57,280 nucleotides of DNA, taken from assembly GCA_018818125.1 (NCBI GenBank), contig JAHISQ010000090.1, positions 1 to 57,280 of the forward strand. Reading direction: 5' to 3'. Both the position numbers and the translations under genes were made by a program. A model generated the notes under the pieces. That model made no database searches and was not told where the DNA came from. It saw nothing but the letters and a program-made list of their open reading frames with translations. The stretch is from Candidatus Rifleibacteriota bacterium (GTDB lineage: Bacteria; Muiribacteriota; Ozemobacteria; Ozemobacterales; Ozemobacteraceae). Below are positions 1-8,258 of the stretch, in pieces; position 1 is the stretch's first letter, and every line of letters begins with the position of its first letter.

Positions 1-1
1 A

Positions 2-2107
2 ATTACTGATACCGGTTCGATTTTTGATGAAAATCTGTATACTGTGCTCGACACTTCTGATTTGGTATTCTTCATCATCAACTTTGGCAGCCTGTCAACG
101 ATTACCGACAACGTAAGATTTTTCCATGGCATCTCGAAGCTGAGTTATCCCAGGGAGCGCCTTATCCTGCTAGGTAACAATATTGGCTCCGACTTCTCTA
201 CGAGTAAAACCAGCCGCGTGTTCCCTTATCCGGTGATTGGCGGTTTACCTCGTATCGCTGATTTTGAACCGCAATTCGGCAAGCCGGCCTATGACCTCAA
301 TCCGACCAGTCCCTATTGCGAAGTATTGCGCCTGCTGGTGCGCAACGTATTAAAAGAAACAAACCTCAAGAAGCCCCAAACCAAGGGCAGCATCTTCTCT
401 ATGCTGTTTGGCGAGAAAGACCCCGAACAGGTTATCAACCTGCAGCTCATGCAGCTTAATCCGCCGCCTGGCAGCTCTTTCTCACCGATCATCAACCAGC
501 GCGACGTACGTTCGCAGGTTAAGTATGTTCGCTATAACCTGCTATTCGGTTACATCGAAGAGGCCAAAACCAATCTTCTCTCATTCATGGAATACTCCCA
601 GTCTTCTGCCCCTCTGTGCGAGATGCTGGGTGAAATTTTTCTGGTCGAAGAAAAACTTTCAGAATCGCTTGAAGCCTTTCAAAAAGCCATTTCGCTTGAC
701 TCTGAACAGCACGTGGCATTAGGTTTTCTTTCTTTCCTCACAGGGAGCAAAGAAAATTTTGACCGCGCAATCGCGGCGGTGGAAGCAAAAATAGCTGCAA
801 ACCCCAGCCATCTCGACCTGATAAATGATTATGGCAAGATCCTATTAGTCAATGAACATTACGAGGAAGCAGCTATACAGTTCAAAAAGGCTCTTAAATC
901 AAATCCCAACTACCTCGAAGCCAAAATAAACCTTTCCACATGCTTATCAAAGTGTGGAAAAAGTGAAGACGCAATAGAGATGCTTCTTGGCGTGGAAAAC
1001 AAAAACCCGAGACTCTTCTATACGCTTGGAGAGATTTTCTATCAATCTGGCCGACTGTATCTCGCTTACAAAGCATACAACAAAGCATCTTCGCTTTACC
1101 CCAGTTACCCTGGACTCAGACCTAAACTGTTTGAACTATCGGGTTATCTGAGAAAACTCGACACTGTCATAGACCTTCATGAAAAATTTGTTAACACCAG
1201 CCCAAACTTTCCAGATTTACATACTAAGCTGGCCAATTTCTACCATCTTGCCGGCAAGTCAGAGTTGGCCATAACCCAGTTCAAAAAAGCTCTGGCAATC
1301 AACCCGAGTTACAAAGAAGCTAAGGTCAAGCTTGAAGCTATCCAGAAAGACGCAATCTGGCGTCTTGCCAGATTGCACCTCGAAGAGGATATAGCCGATG
1401 CAAAAGCGATAACTCGCTCACTCAAAGCCACTGTGCACTTTATTTCCGGTGAAGAGCAGTCTCATTTCCCAGAAGAGGCAGTTCTACACATCAAAAACGT
1501 AGGCACTTCCAAAACTATCCAGAAGGCTATCAATGCCACTCAGCTTGAGTCCGGCACAGCCGACCTTGATCTCTCGCCCCTCGGACTGCTCGCGAACCAG
1601 GATATTCTCCTCTTCCAGATAGCTGAGGTCAAATCTGGCAACATCATCAGATTCGCCCCACACTACCTGGAAAAAGATGAAATCCTGGCCGGACACTGCA
1701 GCGTCGATCTCGACTTTGACCTGAGCCACGAAAGCGATGGAATGGTAGCACATCTGACCAAGTATTTTCTGGTTCACCTTGAATCCAAAAAGTTCGCCGG
1801 GCTTCTTTCTACAAACGGTTCAGCCGGACACAAAGCTGTTCTCAAGAACGAAACCAACGGACTTGAAGCCATGGGTTACCTTAACCCCGAAAATGACGGG
1901 CAGATAAACTTTGTTCTCAATGCCTCTGACAGATCAAGCGAGGGTATTGCCGCGGTTAGCCCAGGTGATAAACTGAGCATCAAAGTCATGGATTCGAAAA
2001 AGACTCAAGCCTTTTCTATGGACTTTTCTATTGGGAAAGCTGATGTTCTCAACTTCTACAAGACAATAGTCCCGCAGGAAGAAGCAAAGTCTAGAGAAGC
2101 AAGCTAA
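2..2107 (+). CDS. CpaE/MinD-like ATPase fused to TPR repeats, 5' end cut off
   Basis: The reading frame is open from base 2, so the GTG at 44 is only an internal codon and the gene starts left of the window. The first visible residues (DTGSIFDENLYTVLDTSDLV) look like the Walker B/A' part of a CpaE-type SIMIBI ATPase, and the next 100 residues fit the end of that domain (LILLGNNIGSD, then a GLPR segment). The P-loop would lie off the window. From about residue 180 to 455 there are TPR-like repeats with the W/LG/Y/A/P pattern (for example LAITQFKKALAINPSYKEAK). The last 250 residues are a beta-rich region I do not recognise. CpaE proteins place Flp/type IV pilus machines at the pole; the pseudopilin operon 1.4 kb away makes a pilus-related role plausible. 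The fusion to TPRs is unusual. It ends at a strong terminator. Confidence 0.75.
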   Translation: MTDTGSIFDENLYTVLDTSDLVFFIINFGSLSTITDNVRFFHGISKLSYPRERLILLGNNIGSDFSTSKTSRVFPYPVIGGLPRIADFEPQFGKPAYDLNPTSPYCEVLRLLVRNVLKETNLKKPQTKGSIFSMLFGEKDPEQVINLQLMQLNPPPGSSFSPIINQRDVRSQVKYVRYNLLFGYIEEAKTNLLSFMEYSQSSAPLCEMLGEIFLVEEKLSESLEAFQKAISLDSEQHVALGFLSFLTGSKENFDRAIAAVEAKIAANPSHLDLINDYGKILLVNEHYEEAAIQFKKALKSNPNYLEAKINLSTCLSKCGKSEDAIEMLLGVENKNPRLFYTLGEIFYQSGRLYLAYKAYNKASSLYPSYPGLRPKLFELSGYLRKLDTVIDLHEKFVNTSPNFPDLHTKLANFYHLAGKSELAITQFKKALAINPSYKEAKVKLEAIQKDAIWRLARLHLEEDIADAKAITRSLKATVHFISGEEQSHFPEEAVLHIKNVGTSKTIQKAINATQLESGTADLDLSPLGLLANQDILLFQIAEVKSGNIIRFAPHYLEKDEILAGHCSVDLDFDLSHESDGMVAHLTKYFLVHLESKKFAGLLSTNGSAGHKAVLKNETNGLEAMGYLNPENDGQINFVLNASDRSSEGIAAVSPGDKLSIKVMDSKKTQAFSMDFSIGKADVLNFYKTIVPQEEAKSREAS

Positions 2108-2116
2108 TCATCCAGT

Positions 2117-2156
2117 AAAAAGCGGCTTAAGGTCTGAGAACCTTAAGCCGCTTTTT
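2117..2156. terminator. Bidirectional Rho-independent terminator
   Basis: A perfect 17-bp stem (2117-2133 with 2140-2156) closes a 6-base loop CTGAGA. The A tract on the left and T tract on the right let it work in both directions, between the convergent genes ending at 2107 (+) and 2183 (-). Confidence 0.93.
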
Positions 2157-2182
2157 TATGCCGATTTTGGCAAAGCAATAAA

Positions 2183-3346
2183 TCAGATTTTTTGCTGAAT
2201 GAATTCGATCATCTTGAATATCTCTTTTTCGTCAGTAGAACGCACAAGAAAGGCCTCATTGCCCATCACCTCTGAGAATACCAGAGGCACTTGAGTATGC
2301 TTGGCGATGTTACTGCCATAAACATTAAAAATAGCTTCAACTGAATTTTTATAGACTTTGCCAAACTTTCTGGCGATGTGCGCAGCAAAATACCTGCGTT
2401 CAATTGGCGCGTAAAATCGGTTTTCGGCGATAACATTAGCCCACTCCTGATAAACATTCAGGTCGGCCGAGAAATTCATCAGGTCGACAGTGTAACCGCC
2501 TGGCGGGCGACAGTTCATTTCGAGCACAAACAGACGGCCATCACTTTTCCGGCGCAAAAATTCGAGATGAAAGAATTTGGCGCGAATATCAAATTCTTTA
2601 ACAATCTTTCTACCGATCTCTACTGCGTCTTCAGGGATATCGCGAACCAGGTAATAACTGAGATCCTGATTATAAGCTACCAGATCAAAAGCTCCGTTTA
2701 CTGAGCGCAACGAAGAGTAAAAAACTATTTCGCCATTCTGGTCGCAGATGCCATCAAAAGTCATCAACTCGCCATCAATGAATGGCTCGATAAAATAGTC
2801 TCCGGCAGGTTTGGACTGCCAGAAGCTTTCAATATCGGCCTGATTATCAATTTTATAGGCTGCAATTGCTGCAACACCTATGTCTGGCTTGACGAAAACT
2901 GGCAGACCATGCTTTTCTACAAAACGGTCAAAAGAGTTTCTGTCCATTACCAACTCGCCATCAACCACTGGCGCCTTGCAAGCCTGAAACATCTTTTTCA
3001 TCTCAGATTTGCGTCTAATCTTAATGGTCTGAGCAATATCAGGGCCTGGAATGTTAAAATCCTCACGCAATCTGGCTTCGTGCATCATCCAGTGTTCGTT
3101 ATGAGATTCTACCCGGCTCACTCGACCGTGCTTGTAAACCATAAACGCAGCCGCACGATGAACCTGCTCGTAGTCATCAAGTGCGTCAACCTTAAAATAG
3201 TCGGTCAACGCGCTGTGTAATACTGACGGCAGATTGTGATAGTCCTCATCGCCGATACCCAGAACCTTTATGCCGCGGTTGGCAAGTCCAATTATAAAAT
3301 CGCAGAAGTTAGGAGGGAAATGTGGTGAAAGATAAATAAAGTTCAT
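2183..3346 (-). CDS. ATP-grasp domain enzyme (carbamoyl-phosphate synthase L-like)
   Basis: A 387-residue cytoplasmic protein with an ATP-grasp fold. The N-terminal 110 residues form a pre-ATP-grasp Rossmann-like part. The ATP-binding part shows GLPVFVKPDIGVAA near residue 150 with the ATP-contacting lysine, and YFIEPFIDGE near 195. The metal-binding loop is VLEMNCRPPGG near residue 280 (E-x-N-x-R). The family ligates a carboxylate to an amine or thiol through an acyl phosphate, but the substrate cannot be read from the sequence. It stands alone, on the same strand as the pseudopilin operon but separated from it by 124 bp, and ends at the shared terminator. Confidence 0.8.
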   Translation of the reverse strand: MNFIYLSPHFPPNFCDFIIGLANRGIKVLGIGDEDYHNLPSVLHSALTDYFKVDALDDYEQVHRAAAFMVYKHGRVSRVESHNEHWMMHEARLREDFNIPGPDIAQTIKIRRKSEMKKMFQACKAPVVDGELVMDRNSFDRFVEKHGLPVFVKPDIGVAAIAAYKIDNQADIESFWQSKPAGDYFIEPFIDGELMTFDGICDQNGEIVFYSSLRSVNGAFDLVAYNQDLSYYLVRDIPEDAVEIGRKIVKEFDIRAKFFHLEFLRRKSDGRLFVLEMNCRPPGGYTVDLMNFSADLNVYQEWANVIAENRFYAPIERRYFAAHIARKFGKVYKNSVEAIFNVYGSNIAKHTQVPLVFSEVMGNEAFLVRSTDEKEIFKMIEFIQQKI

Positions 3347-3470
3347 TAACGGCTTCCTGTGACTAGTGGTTTAGCGATGCCATTCTTTACGAAAATTCAC
3401 CGCAGGATTGCACATGATTGTAGCAGCACAGCAAATTCTAATAAAAAAATAAGAATTACGCAATGGTCAA

Positions 3471-3674
3471 TTAATCATCTGACCTCTCAACCGGCTCCCG
3501 CAGAAGGTGCAGATACCAGTTGTAACCAGGCTGAACTCCTCCTTCACGGGAGATAAGACGACGCTGCATGCTGGCCAGATTGATAATTTCGGCACTCTGC
3601 GACATAAAGCCGCTGAAAAGAATTAAGAACAGTATTAGAAAGATAAAATATATGGTAAATCCACGTCTATTCAT
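3471..3674 (-). CDS. Short pseudopilin-like protein lacking Glu5
   Basis: A 67-residue protein starting MNRRG then FTIYFIFLILFLILFSGF, a class III-like prepilin leader (G at the cleavage point, F at +1) followed by one hydrophobic helix. Position 5 of the mature protein is F, not the conserved Glu. Among type II secretion pseudopilins the tip protein GspK lacks Glu5, but this protein is far shorter than GspK. The start overlaps the stop of the preceding pseudopilin gene by 8 bp, so it is the last gene of the operon. It may be a minor tip pilin or a membrane accessory; the function is inferred. Confidence 0.6.
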   Translation of the reverse strand: MNRRGFTIYFIFLILFLILFSGFMSQSAEIINLASMQRRLISREGGVQPGYNWYLHLLREPVERSDD

Positions 3675-4086
3675 AACCTACTCCGACTTTCCAGATGACC
3701 CTTATGCTGTCAACGCCAGTATTCACCCTTGTTATAAACATAGTATCACTTACATGCTCTATTTCAGATATGGTGGCACGACCTGCAAGCTTCAATACAT
3801 GACCATTAATGCGCAACTGCTGGCCAAAATTTTCGATCGCTATATAATAATCATTGTCGAGAAAGATTCGACCATCGACAATCTTAACGATGCGTTGACT
3901 ATCCTTGAGGCAATTTCTAATAAGATTGTAGGCAAGAGTAAGGCTGGTGTTTTCCGCGATGGTTTTCTGATATCTGGCGCTATAATTTGACAAAGCCGGA
4001 AAAGCTGGATACAGACCGACGAAAACAACACCCATAATTGCAATGACTATCATCAGTTCGATCAGGGTAAACGCTGTTCTGTTCAT
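3667..4086 (-). CDS. Type IV pilin-like/pseudopilin
   Basis: A 139-residue protein with the prepilin N-terminus MNRTA then FTLIELMIVIAIMGV. Cleavage would fall after Ala instead of the usual Gly; Glu5 is present. The helix is followed by a globular beta-rich domain (SRQIVKIVDGRIFLDNDYY-like strands). It would be processed by a prepilin peptidase, which is not encoded in the window, and assembled by the ATPase and platform proteins encoded upstream. It starts with an ATGA overlap with the preceding gene's stop, indicating translational coupling. Confidence 0.85.
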   Translation of the reverse strand: MNRTAFTLIELMIVIAIMGVVFVGLYPAFPALSNYSARYQKTIAENTSLTLAYNLIRNCLKDSQRIVKIVDGRIFLDNDYYIAIENFGQQLRINGHVLKLAGRATISEIEHVSDTMFITRVNTGVDSIRVIWKVGVGYE

Positions 4087-4454
4087 CTGGCAAACACCTC
4101 TGTAGTGTATATACAGTCAGGCTTACCAGCATCTGTATTGGCAAGACTTATCCTGATTTTTTTACTACTGGAATCCTCGGCAACACTTACCGAAACCGAC
4201 CACTTATGTTCGCTTTCAATAAGTTCCTCAAGATCCTTCTTACCAATTGCCTCAAGACCCACACCGCTTTCAAGCTGAAACCTTGTAAAATTACGCATGC
4301 TCTCAAGCATGTAAAGAGCTGTTGTGTTGTTCTGTATCCGGCGCAAAATCTTTCTGTGGTTGTCGGCCAGTGAGAAAAGAGTCGTTAAAAAAATAGAAGC
4401 GAGGGTTACCGATAAGCACGTTTCGATAAGAGTTAGACCGTATCGTTTTTTCAT
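4083..4454 (-). CDS. Type IV pilin-like/pseudopilin
   Basis: I place the start at ATG 4454, which overlaps the stop of the upstream gene as ATGA and puts the leader MKKRYG directly before LTLIETCLSVTLASIF. The longer open frame up to 4580 only reads through the upstream gene. Mature residue 5 is Glu, as needed for assembly. The product is about 123 residues: an N-terminal helix, a coiled segment (RKILRRIQNNTTALYMLES), then a small soluble domain. It is probably a minor pseudopilin. It overlaps the next pseudopilin gene by 4 bp. Confidence 0.85.
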   Translation of the reverse strand: MKKRYGLTLIETCLSVTLASIFLTTLFSLADNHRKILRRIQNNTTALYMLESMRNFTRFQLESGVGLEAIGKKDLEELIESEHKWSVSVSVAEDSSSKKIRISLANTDAGKPDCIYTTEVFAR

Positions 4455-5464
4455 GAGAACATCCATATAAGCCAGTAATAAGTATCGAATACCCCTGAAG
4501 TGATTAGAGCAACAAAAAAACCGGTCAACAAAAGCGCTACAACAAGCATATTCTTTGAATAGTTTTTCAGACGAGCACATGAATGCTGGTAGTTGCTTTC
4601 AGCAATATAGCTGAGTTTCTCGGCATAGAGATCCGGGGTAAGATCTGCGTGAGCAAGTTCCATAAAAAGATCGCTGTAGGCAAAGGCTTCTTCAGGAGTT
4701 TTGCCTTGCGACAGAACCTTACTGACGCTCAGCAAATCGTAGGTATCGCCATTCCCGGCGAGCTGAGCGCTGTTTTCTACCGATTTTTCAAGAGAAAAGC
4801 CGGCCTGAAGATAGAGACTGATCAGACTCTGCAATCTTGCCATCTCCTGCAGTTTAACGGCGGTTGCAACCCCATAAAATCGGGTAACCAGAGAATTACT
4901 GTCGATGCGACCCAGCGAAGTTTTAAGCATCAGATAAAACACCACAAGAATGAATGTCGGCAATATAAGCGATAAAGGCCAGAGACTGATCTCGGTAAAA
5001 TGCAGCAGACGAACCATTATCGGCAAAGCTCTTGGGGTCGTGCCCATCGCGTCAAACACATGCGGAAACAGATAAACATTGAGGTAACAAAGATTGCACA
5101 CCAGTATGCCAATAACAATCTGCGGGTAGAGCATCACTGCTCTCAGGCGCTCTTTTACCGTATCAAGATTGATCAGATATAGCGTATAAAGTTCGAGTAC
5201 CTTTTGCAGTCTGTACTCGCCAAGAAGCGGAATAAGGCGGGCCAGCACCGGATCGAAATCGGCGAGATCTGCGCAAGCCTCCTGTGCTGTGTAACCTGAC
5301 GACATCTTCTCAGCTATCTGACGACACCAGATTGAAGACCTGGTATCGCGGTGTTGACCAGCAATAGCCCCAAGCGATTCCGGCAGAGGCCGGCCGCTTT
5401 TTAACGCCAGCGCCAGAACCTGACAAAAGACTATTACTTCTTGATTCTGTGCCTGTGTCGTCAT
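4451..5464 (-). CDS. GspF/PilC-like inner-membrane platform protein (second copy)
   Basis: A 337-residue protein with the two-repeat T2SF architecture: a cytoplasmic helical domain (residues 5-95, FCQVLALALKSGRPLPESL), a membrane hairpin around 108-175, a second helical domain (about 205-280, LQSLISLYLQAGFSLEKSV) and a last membrane span at the C-terminus. Platform proteins link the ATPase to the growing pseudopilus. It starts with a 4-bp overlap on the preceding GspF-like gene. Most systems have one such gene; here two adjacent ones occur. Confidence 0.88.
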   Translation of the reverse strand: MTTQAQNQEVIVFCQVLALALKSGRPLPESLGAIAGQHRDTRSSIWCRQIAEKMSSGYTAQEACADLADFDPVLARLIPLLGEYRLQKVLELYTLYLINLDTVKERLRAVMLYPQIVIGILVCNLCYLNVYLFPHVFDAMGTTPRALPIMVRLLHFTEISLWPLSLILPTFILVVFYLMLKTSLGRIDSNSLVTRFYGVATAVKLQEMARLQSLISLYLQAGFSLEKSVENSAQLAGNGDTYDLLSVSKVLSQGKTPEEAFAYSDLFMELAHADLTPDLYAEKLSYIAESNYQHSCARLKNYSKNMLVVALLLTGFFVALITSGVFDTYYWLIWMFS

Positions 5465-6477
5465 AAGGCAATACCCTGAGTCATTGAAATCATCATCTGA
5501 ACAAGTGCATATGCCATCGATCCAAAAACTATAGCCTGAAACAATACGCTCGACACTTCGATCAGGCTGATTGTTTTGTCGGCTGAGCTCTCAACGCTGG
5601 CATTGAGATAATCGCCAGCCTGCAACAGCAACTTTGGCTCTGAGCCCTCTTCCAGAAGGCCAAGAGCAAGAAACCACGCCAACATATCGTCCAACCCGGC
5701 ATCTCGGCTGGATGTTGCGGCATCACCACCAGAACTAATTGCCCTGGCAAGCATTCTGAAGCGGTTATGCAAAGCAGGGAAGTTATGTCTGACTGACATT
5801 ACATCAAATGCTTTAAGCCTCTCTTCTGCAGGCAAAACAGCCAACATTCGCAACAGATTCATTTCATCGATTTTCTGCGGAAACCTGGTCAAGCGGCGAG
5901 TCAAAACCACGACAACTGACAACAAGGCGACAAACATGGCAATAAATAGAGCATGCCAGACAAGCGAGGGTTCACCGCACATGTCGAGCAGCCAGGAAAC
6001 AAATGGAGTGGTTTTGACTTCCAAGCCAAGGAATATTTCGCGCATCTGCGGAAAAACGAATATAAAAAGCGACAAGCTGGTCATAACGCCAATAAACAGA
6101 CTCTGAAGCGGATAAAAAAGAGCAGATTCGAGACGGAACTCATTTTTGTGCCGAAATTTCCAGTCTGCAATAAGCCTGCCTTTGGTTACGTCACTAAAAG
6201 GCGCAGCCAGAATATATCTTATCGACGGCGAAAAAACAGCCATATCACTGCCAGCGAAAACCTTATCACATCCTTCGCCACTGCTAAGACGGCGGGCGAC
6301 CAAACCCGCTGTCGATTTAACGCGTTGGTGAGCAGACGATTGCGACAGCCTATAAAAAGCTTCGGCAAGCGGCATCCCCCCTCGCAGCAACATGCCTAAC
6401 TGCATAACGCTCTCGGGGTATTGCCAGAGCGGTGACTGCTGAAAAAAAAGCCTTTTGAATAAATCAACTGCTGCCAT
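5461..6477 (-). CDS. GspF/PilC-like inner-membrane platform protein (first copy)
   Basis: The open frame reaches a TTG at 6513, but ATG 6477 lies just after the ATPase stop and has AGGA about 8 bases upstream, so I use it (338 residues). Residues 25-110 form a T2SF-type cytoplasmic domain (MLLRGGMPLAEAFYRLSQSS). Two membrane spans follow near 125-190, then a diverged second cytoplasmic domain and a final span (QAIVFGSMAYALVQMMISM). The second half is less conserved than usual. Together with the next gene it may form a heteromeric platform. Confidence 0.82.
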   Translation of the reverse strand: MAAVDLFKRLFFQQSPLWQYPESVMQLGMLLRGGMPLAEAFYRLSQSSAHQRVKSTAGLVARRLSSGEGCDKVFAGSDMAVFSPSIRYILAAPFSDVTKGRLIADWKFRHKNEFRLESALFYPLQSLFIGVMTSLSLFIFVFPQMREIFLGLEVKTTPFVSWLLDMCGEPSLVWHALFIAMFVALLSVVVVLTRRLTRFPQKIDEMNLLRMLAVLPAEERLKAFDVMSVRHNFPALHNRFRMLARAISSGGDAATSSRDAGLDDMLAWFLALGLLEEGSEPKLLLQAGDYLNASVESSADKTISLIEVSSVLFQAIVFGSMAYALVQMMISMTQGIAL

Positions 6478-6478
6478 T

Positions 6479-7747
6479 TCAGATCCTGAGCTGACCGTTG
6501 GCGTATCTGGCAAATTCTGCCCGCGGCTGCGGTCGGCCGTTAATATTTTTTAATTCAAGATGTAGAATACCACGTAATCCAGAAAAAACAAGATAGTCTT
6601 CAATGCCCATCTGTTTGATTCGATCAAGAGCCTCAGCAGGCGAACCGGCATGAAAGGTAGCCAGAATAAGATGACCCGACAGGGCAGCCTGCAGAGCTTC
6701 TTTTATGCAGGCGCTGTCTCTTATCTCGCCAAGAGCTATAACATCAGGATCCTGGCGTAACAGGTGTTTGAATGCAACCGAAAGATCCTTTTCCCTGGTC
6801 GAATCAAGAGACGACTGGCAAATACCATGAATTCTGGCCTCAACCGGATCTTCTATGGTTACCACCCTCATGTTTCTACCGCTGTCTGCCAACTGCGAAA
6901 GGCTCGCATACATGGCCGTGGTCTTGCCGCTTCCAACCGGCCCACAGATAATGAAAAGTCCTCGATCGTTCTGCAGATTACTCAACCACTCCTGCGCCAG
7001 TTCGCCCTGCCAGCCCAAAGAAGCAATATCAGGAAAGCTCACAGCTGAAATTATTCGTAAGGCTGCTCTCTCCCCATGATCGGTCGGAAAAGTCGACAGC
7101 CTGACATCGTAATTCTCCTGTTTAAAGGCGCCTTCCTGGGCAGTATTGGCAATATGCGAATGGCAGCCGGCAAGGTATTTCAACCTGGCCAGAAGACGTT
7201 GCTGATGGTGCAAATCGATATCAAGTGATTGCCTGATCTGACCAGAAGCTCTAAAAGTGAGACGGGCGTGTCTTGAATCGAGCGGCTCCATATGTATATC
7301 GGAAAAATGATTCAGCGCAGCCGTGGTCAATAGAATGTCGACAGCCCAGACATAGGGCAGCGCGCGAAAATTCAGGCATTTTTCGAACAGCTGCATGCTC
7401 TGTTCGACGTTGCAGGCAGCTGGCGCACACTGATAAGCAGAATACTCGCCGGCTTGCTCTGCCAGCAGACTGAGTAAAGAAGCTAATCTGCCGCTGTCAG
7501 CTTCGCTACGCAGAAAAATCTGACGACCATCAGTGAGTTCAATCCGGACCCGTCCGGGTTGCGCATTTACCTGCTCAAACTCCGAGTATAAAAGCCTCTC
7601 TGGTTTATTATCATTAAACACCAGACAGTCGGCTTCAACCATAAATTCGCTGTGCCCCAGCAGTTTTTTTAGCCGACCCGGCTTGAAATTGAGCGGCATC
7701 AGGCCGAAGCCGTCGGCACTTTGCAACTGCGACTGTGTCTTTATCAT
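6479..7747 (-). CDS. GspE/PilB-family assembly ATPase
   Basis: A 422-residue secretion/pilus ATPase. It has the family signature HFSDIHMEP before the nucleotide domain, Walker A GPVGSGKTT at residues 267-275, an Asp box VVTIEDPVE, Walker B DPDVIALGEIRD near 332-343, and a His box ATFHAGSPAEALDR. It is shorter than classical GspE/PilB (500-560): the N-terminal N1 domain is reduced and the C-terminal CxxC zinc motif is absent. As first gene of the six-gene operon it powers assembly of the pseudopilins encoded downstream. ATG 7747 has a weak GGAT ribosome site. Confidence 0.92.
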   Translation of the reverse strand: MIKTQSQLQSADGFGLMPLNFKPGRLKKLLGHSEFMVEADCLVFNDNKPERLLYSEFEQVNAQPGRVRIELTDGRQIFLRSEADSGRLASLLSLLAEQAGEYSAYQCAPAACNVEQSMQLFEKCLNFRALPYVWAVDILLTTAALNHFSDIHMEPLDSRHARLTFRASGQIRQSLDIDLHHQQRLLARLKYLAGCHSHIANTAQEGAFKQENYDVRLSTFPTDHGERAALRIISAVSFPDIASLGWQGELAQEWLSNLQNDRGLFIICGPVGSGKTTAMYASLSQLADSGRNMRVVTIEDPVEARIHGICQSSLDSTREKDLSVAFKHLLRQDPDVIALGEIRDSACIKEALQAALSGHLILATFHAGSPAEALDRIKQMGIEDYLVFSGLRGILHLELKNINGRPQPRAEFARYANGQLRI

Positions 7748-7786
7748 TTATTATCCGTTAAAGTTATTTTCCTCTTTTATAGCACT

Positions 7787-7814
7787 ATTATGCTGACCGC
7801 TGCAATAATCACAA
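7787..7814 (-). promoter_or_regulatory. Putative sigma-70 promoter of the pseudopilin operon
   Basis: On the minus strand TTGTGA (7814-7809) and CATAAT (7792-7787) are separated by 16 bp, 40 bp upstream of the ATPase start. The -10 is good and the -35 partial. Confidence 0.45.
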
Positions 7815-7920
7815 AGAAACTAACTTAAATTGACCACCAATGGCAGAATCGTTACAACGTCGTTGCAAGAGGATTAAAGAATGTATTGCCGGGTTTGAAA
7901 GCTTCTGCTATTATGCTCTT

Positions 7921-8256
7921 ATGGTACCTTTGAGAAATCTTAACCAGTCCTGTTCGAAACGACCGGTGGCGCGTGCTATTCCGGCTCAGATAGCGTGCCG
8001 TCTTCTTGGCAATACGCTTTCGCCCTGCCAACTTGACACAATTTGCCGACCCTGCGAAAAGACAGGTGTCTGGCTGTTTTATTCAGCATTTGTGGTTGGC
8101 GCTGCATTGCTGTTTCTGGCACTGTTCTGGGTATTGCGCATAACCAGACTTAGCCGCGTGCTGGGCTGGCTCACATCTTTTCTTATACCGCCAGTAAAAT
8201 GGGCCGGCAACTGTTTTGCCGCAGCTGTTAAATTCTATAACAACCTGCCGTTTTAA
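7921..8256 (+). CDS. Small Cys-rich membrane protein, unknown
   Basis: ATG 7921 gives 111 residues; the open frame continues upstream to 7840, so the start is uncertain, and no clear ribosome site is seen. The first 48 residues are soluble and carry five Cys (SPCQLDTICRPC among them). One strong membrane span follows (WLFYSAFVVGAALLFLALF) and a second weaker hydrophobic stretch near the C-terminus. The stop lies 2 bp before the amidohydrolase start, suggesting coupled translation. I do not recognise the family. Confidence 0.4.
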   Translation: MVPLRNLNQSCSKRPVARAIPAQIACRLLGNTLSPCQLDTICRPCEKTGVWLFYSAFVVGAALLFLALFWVLRITRLSRVLGWLTSFLIPPVKWAGNCFAAAVKFYNNLPF

Positions 8257-8258
8257 GC

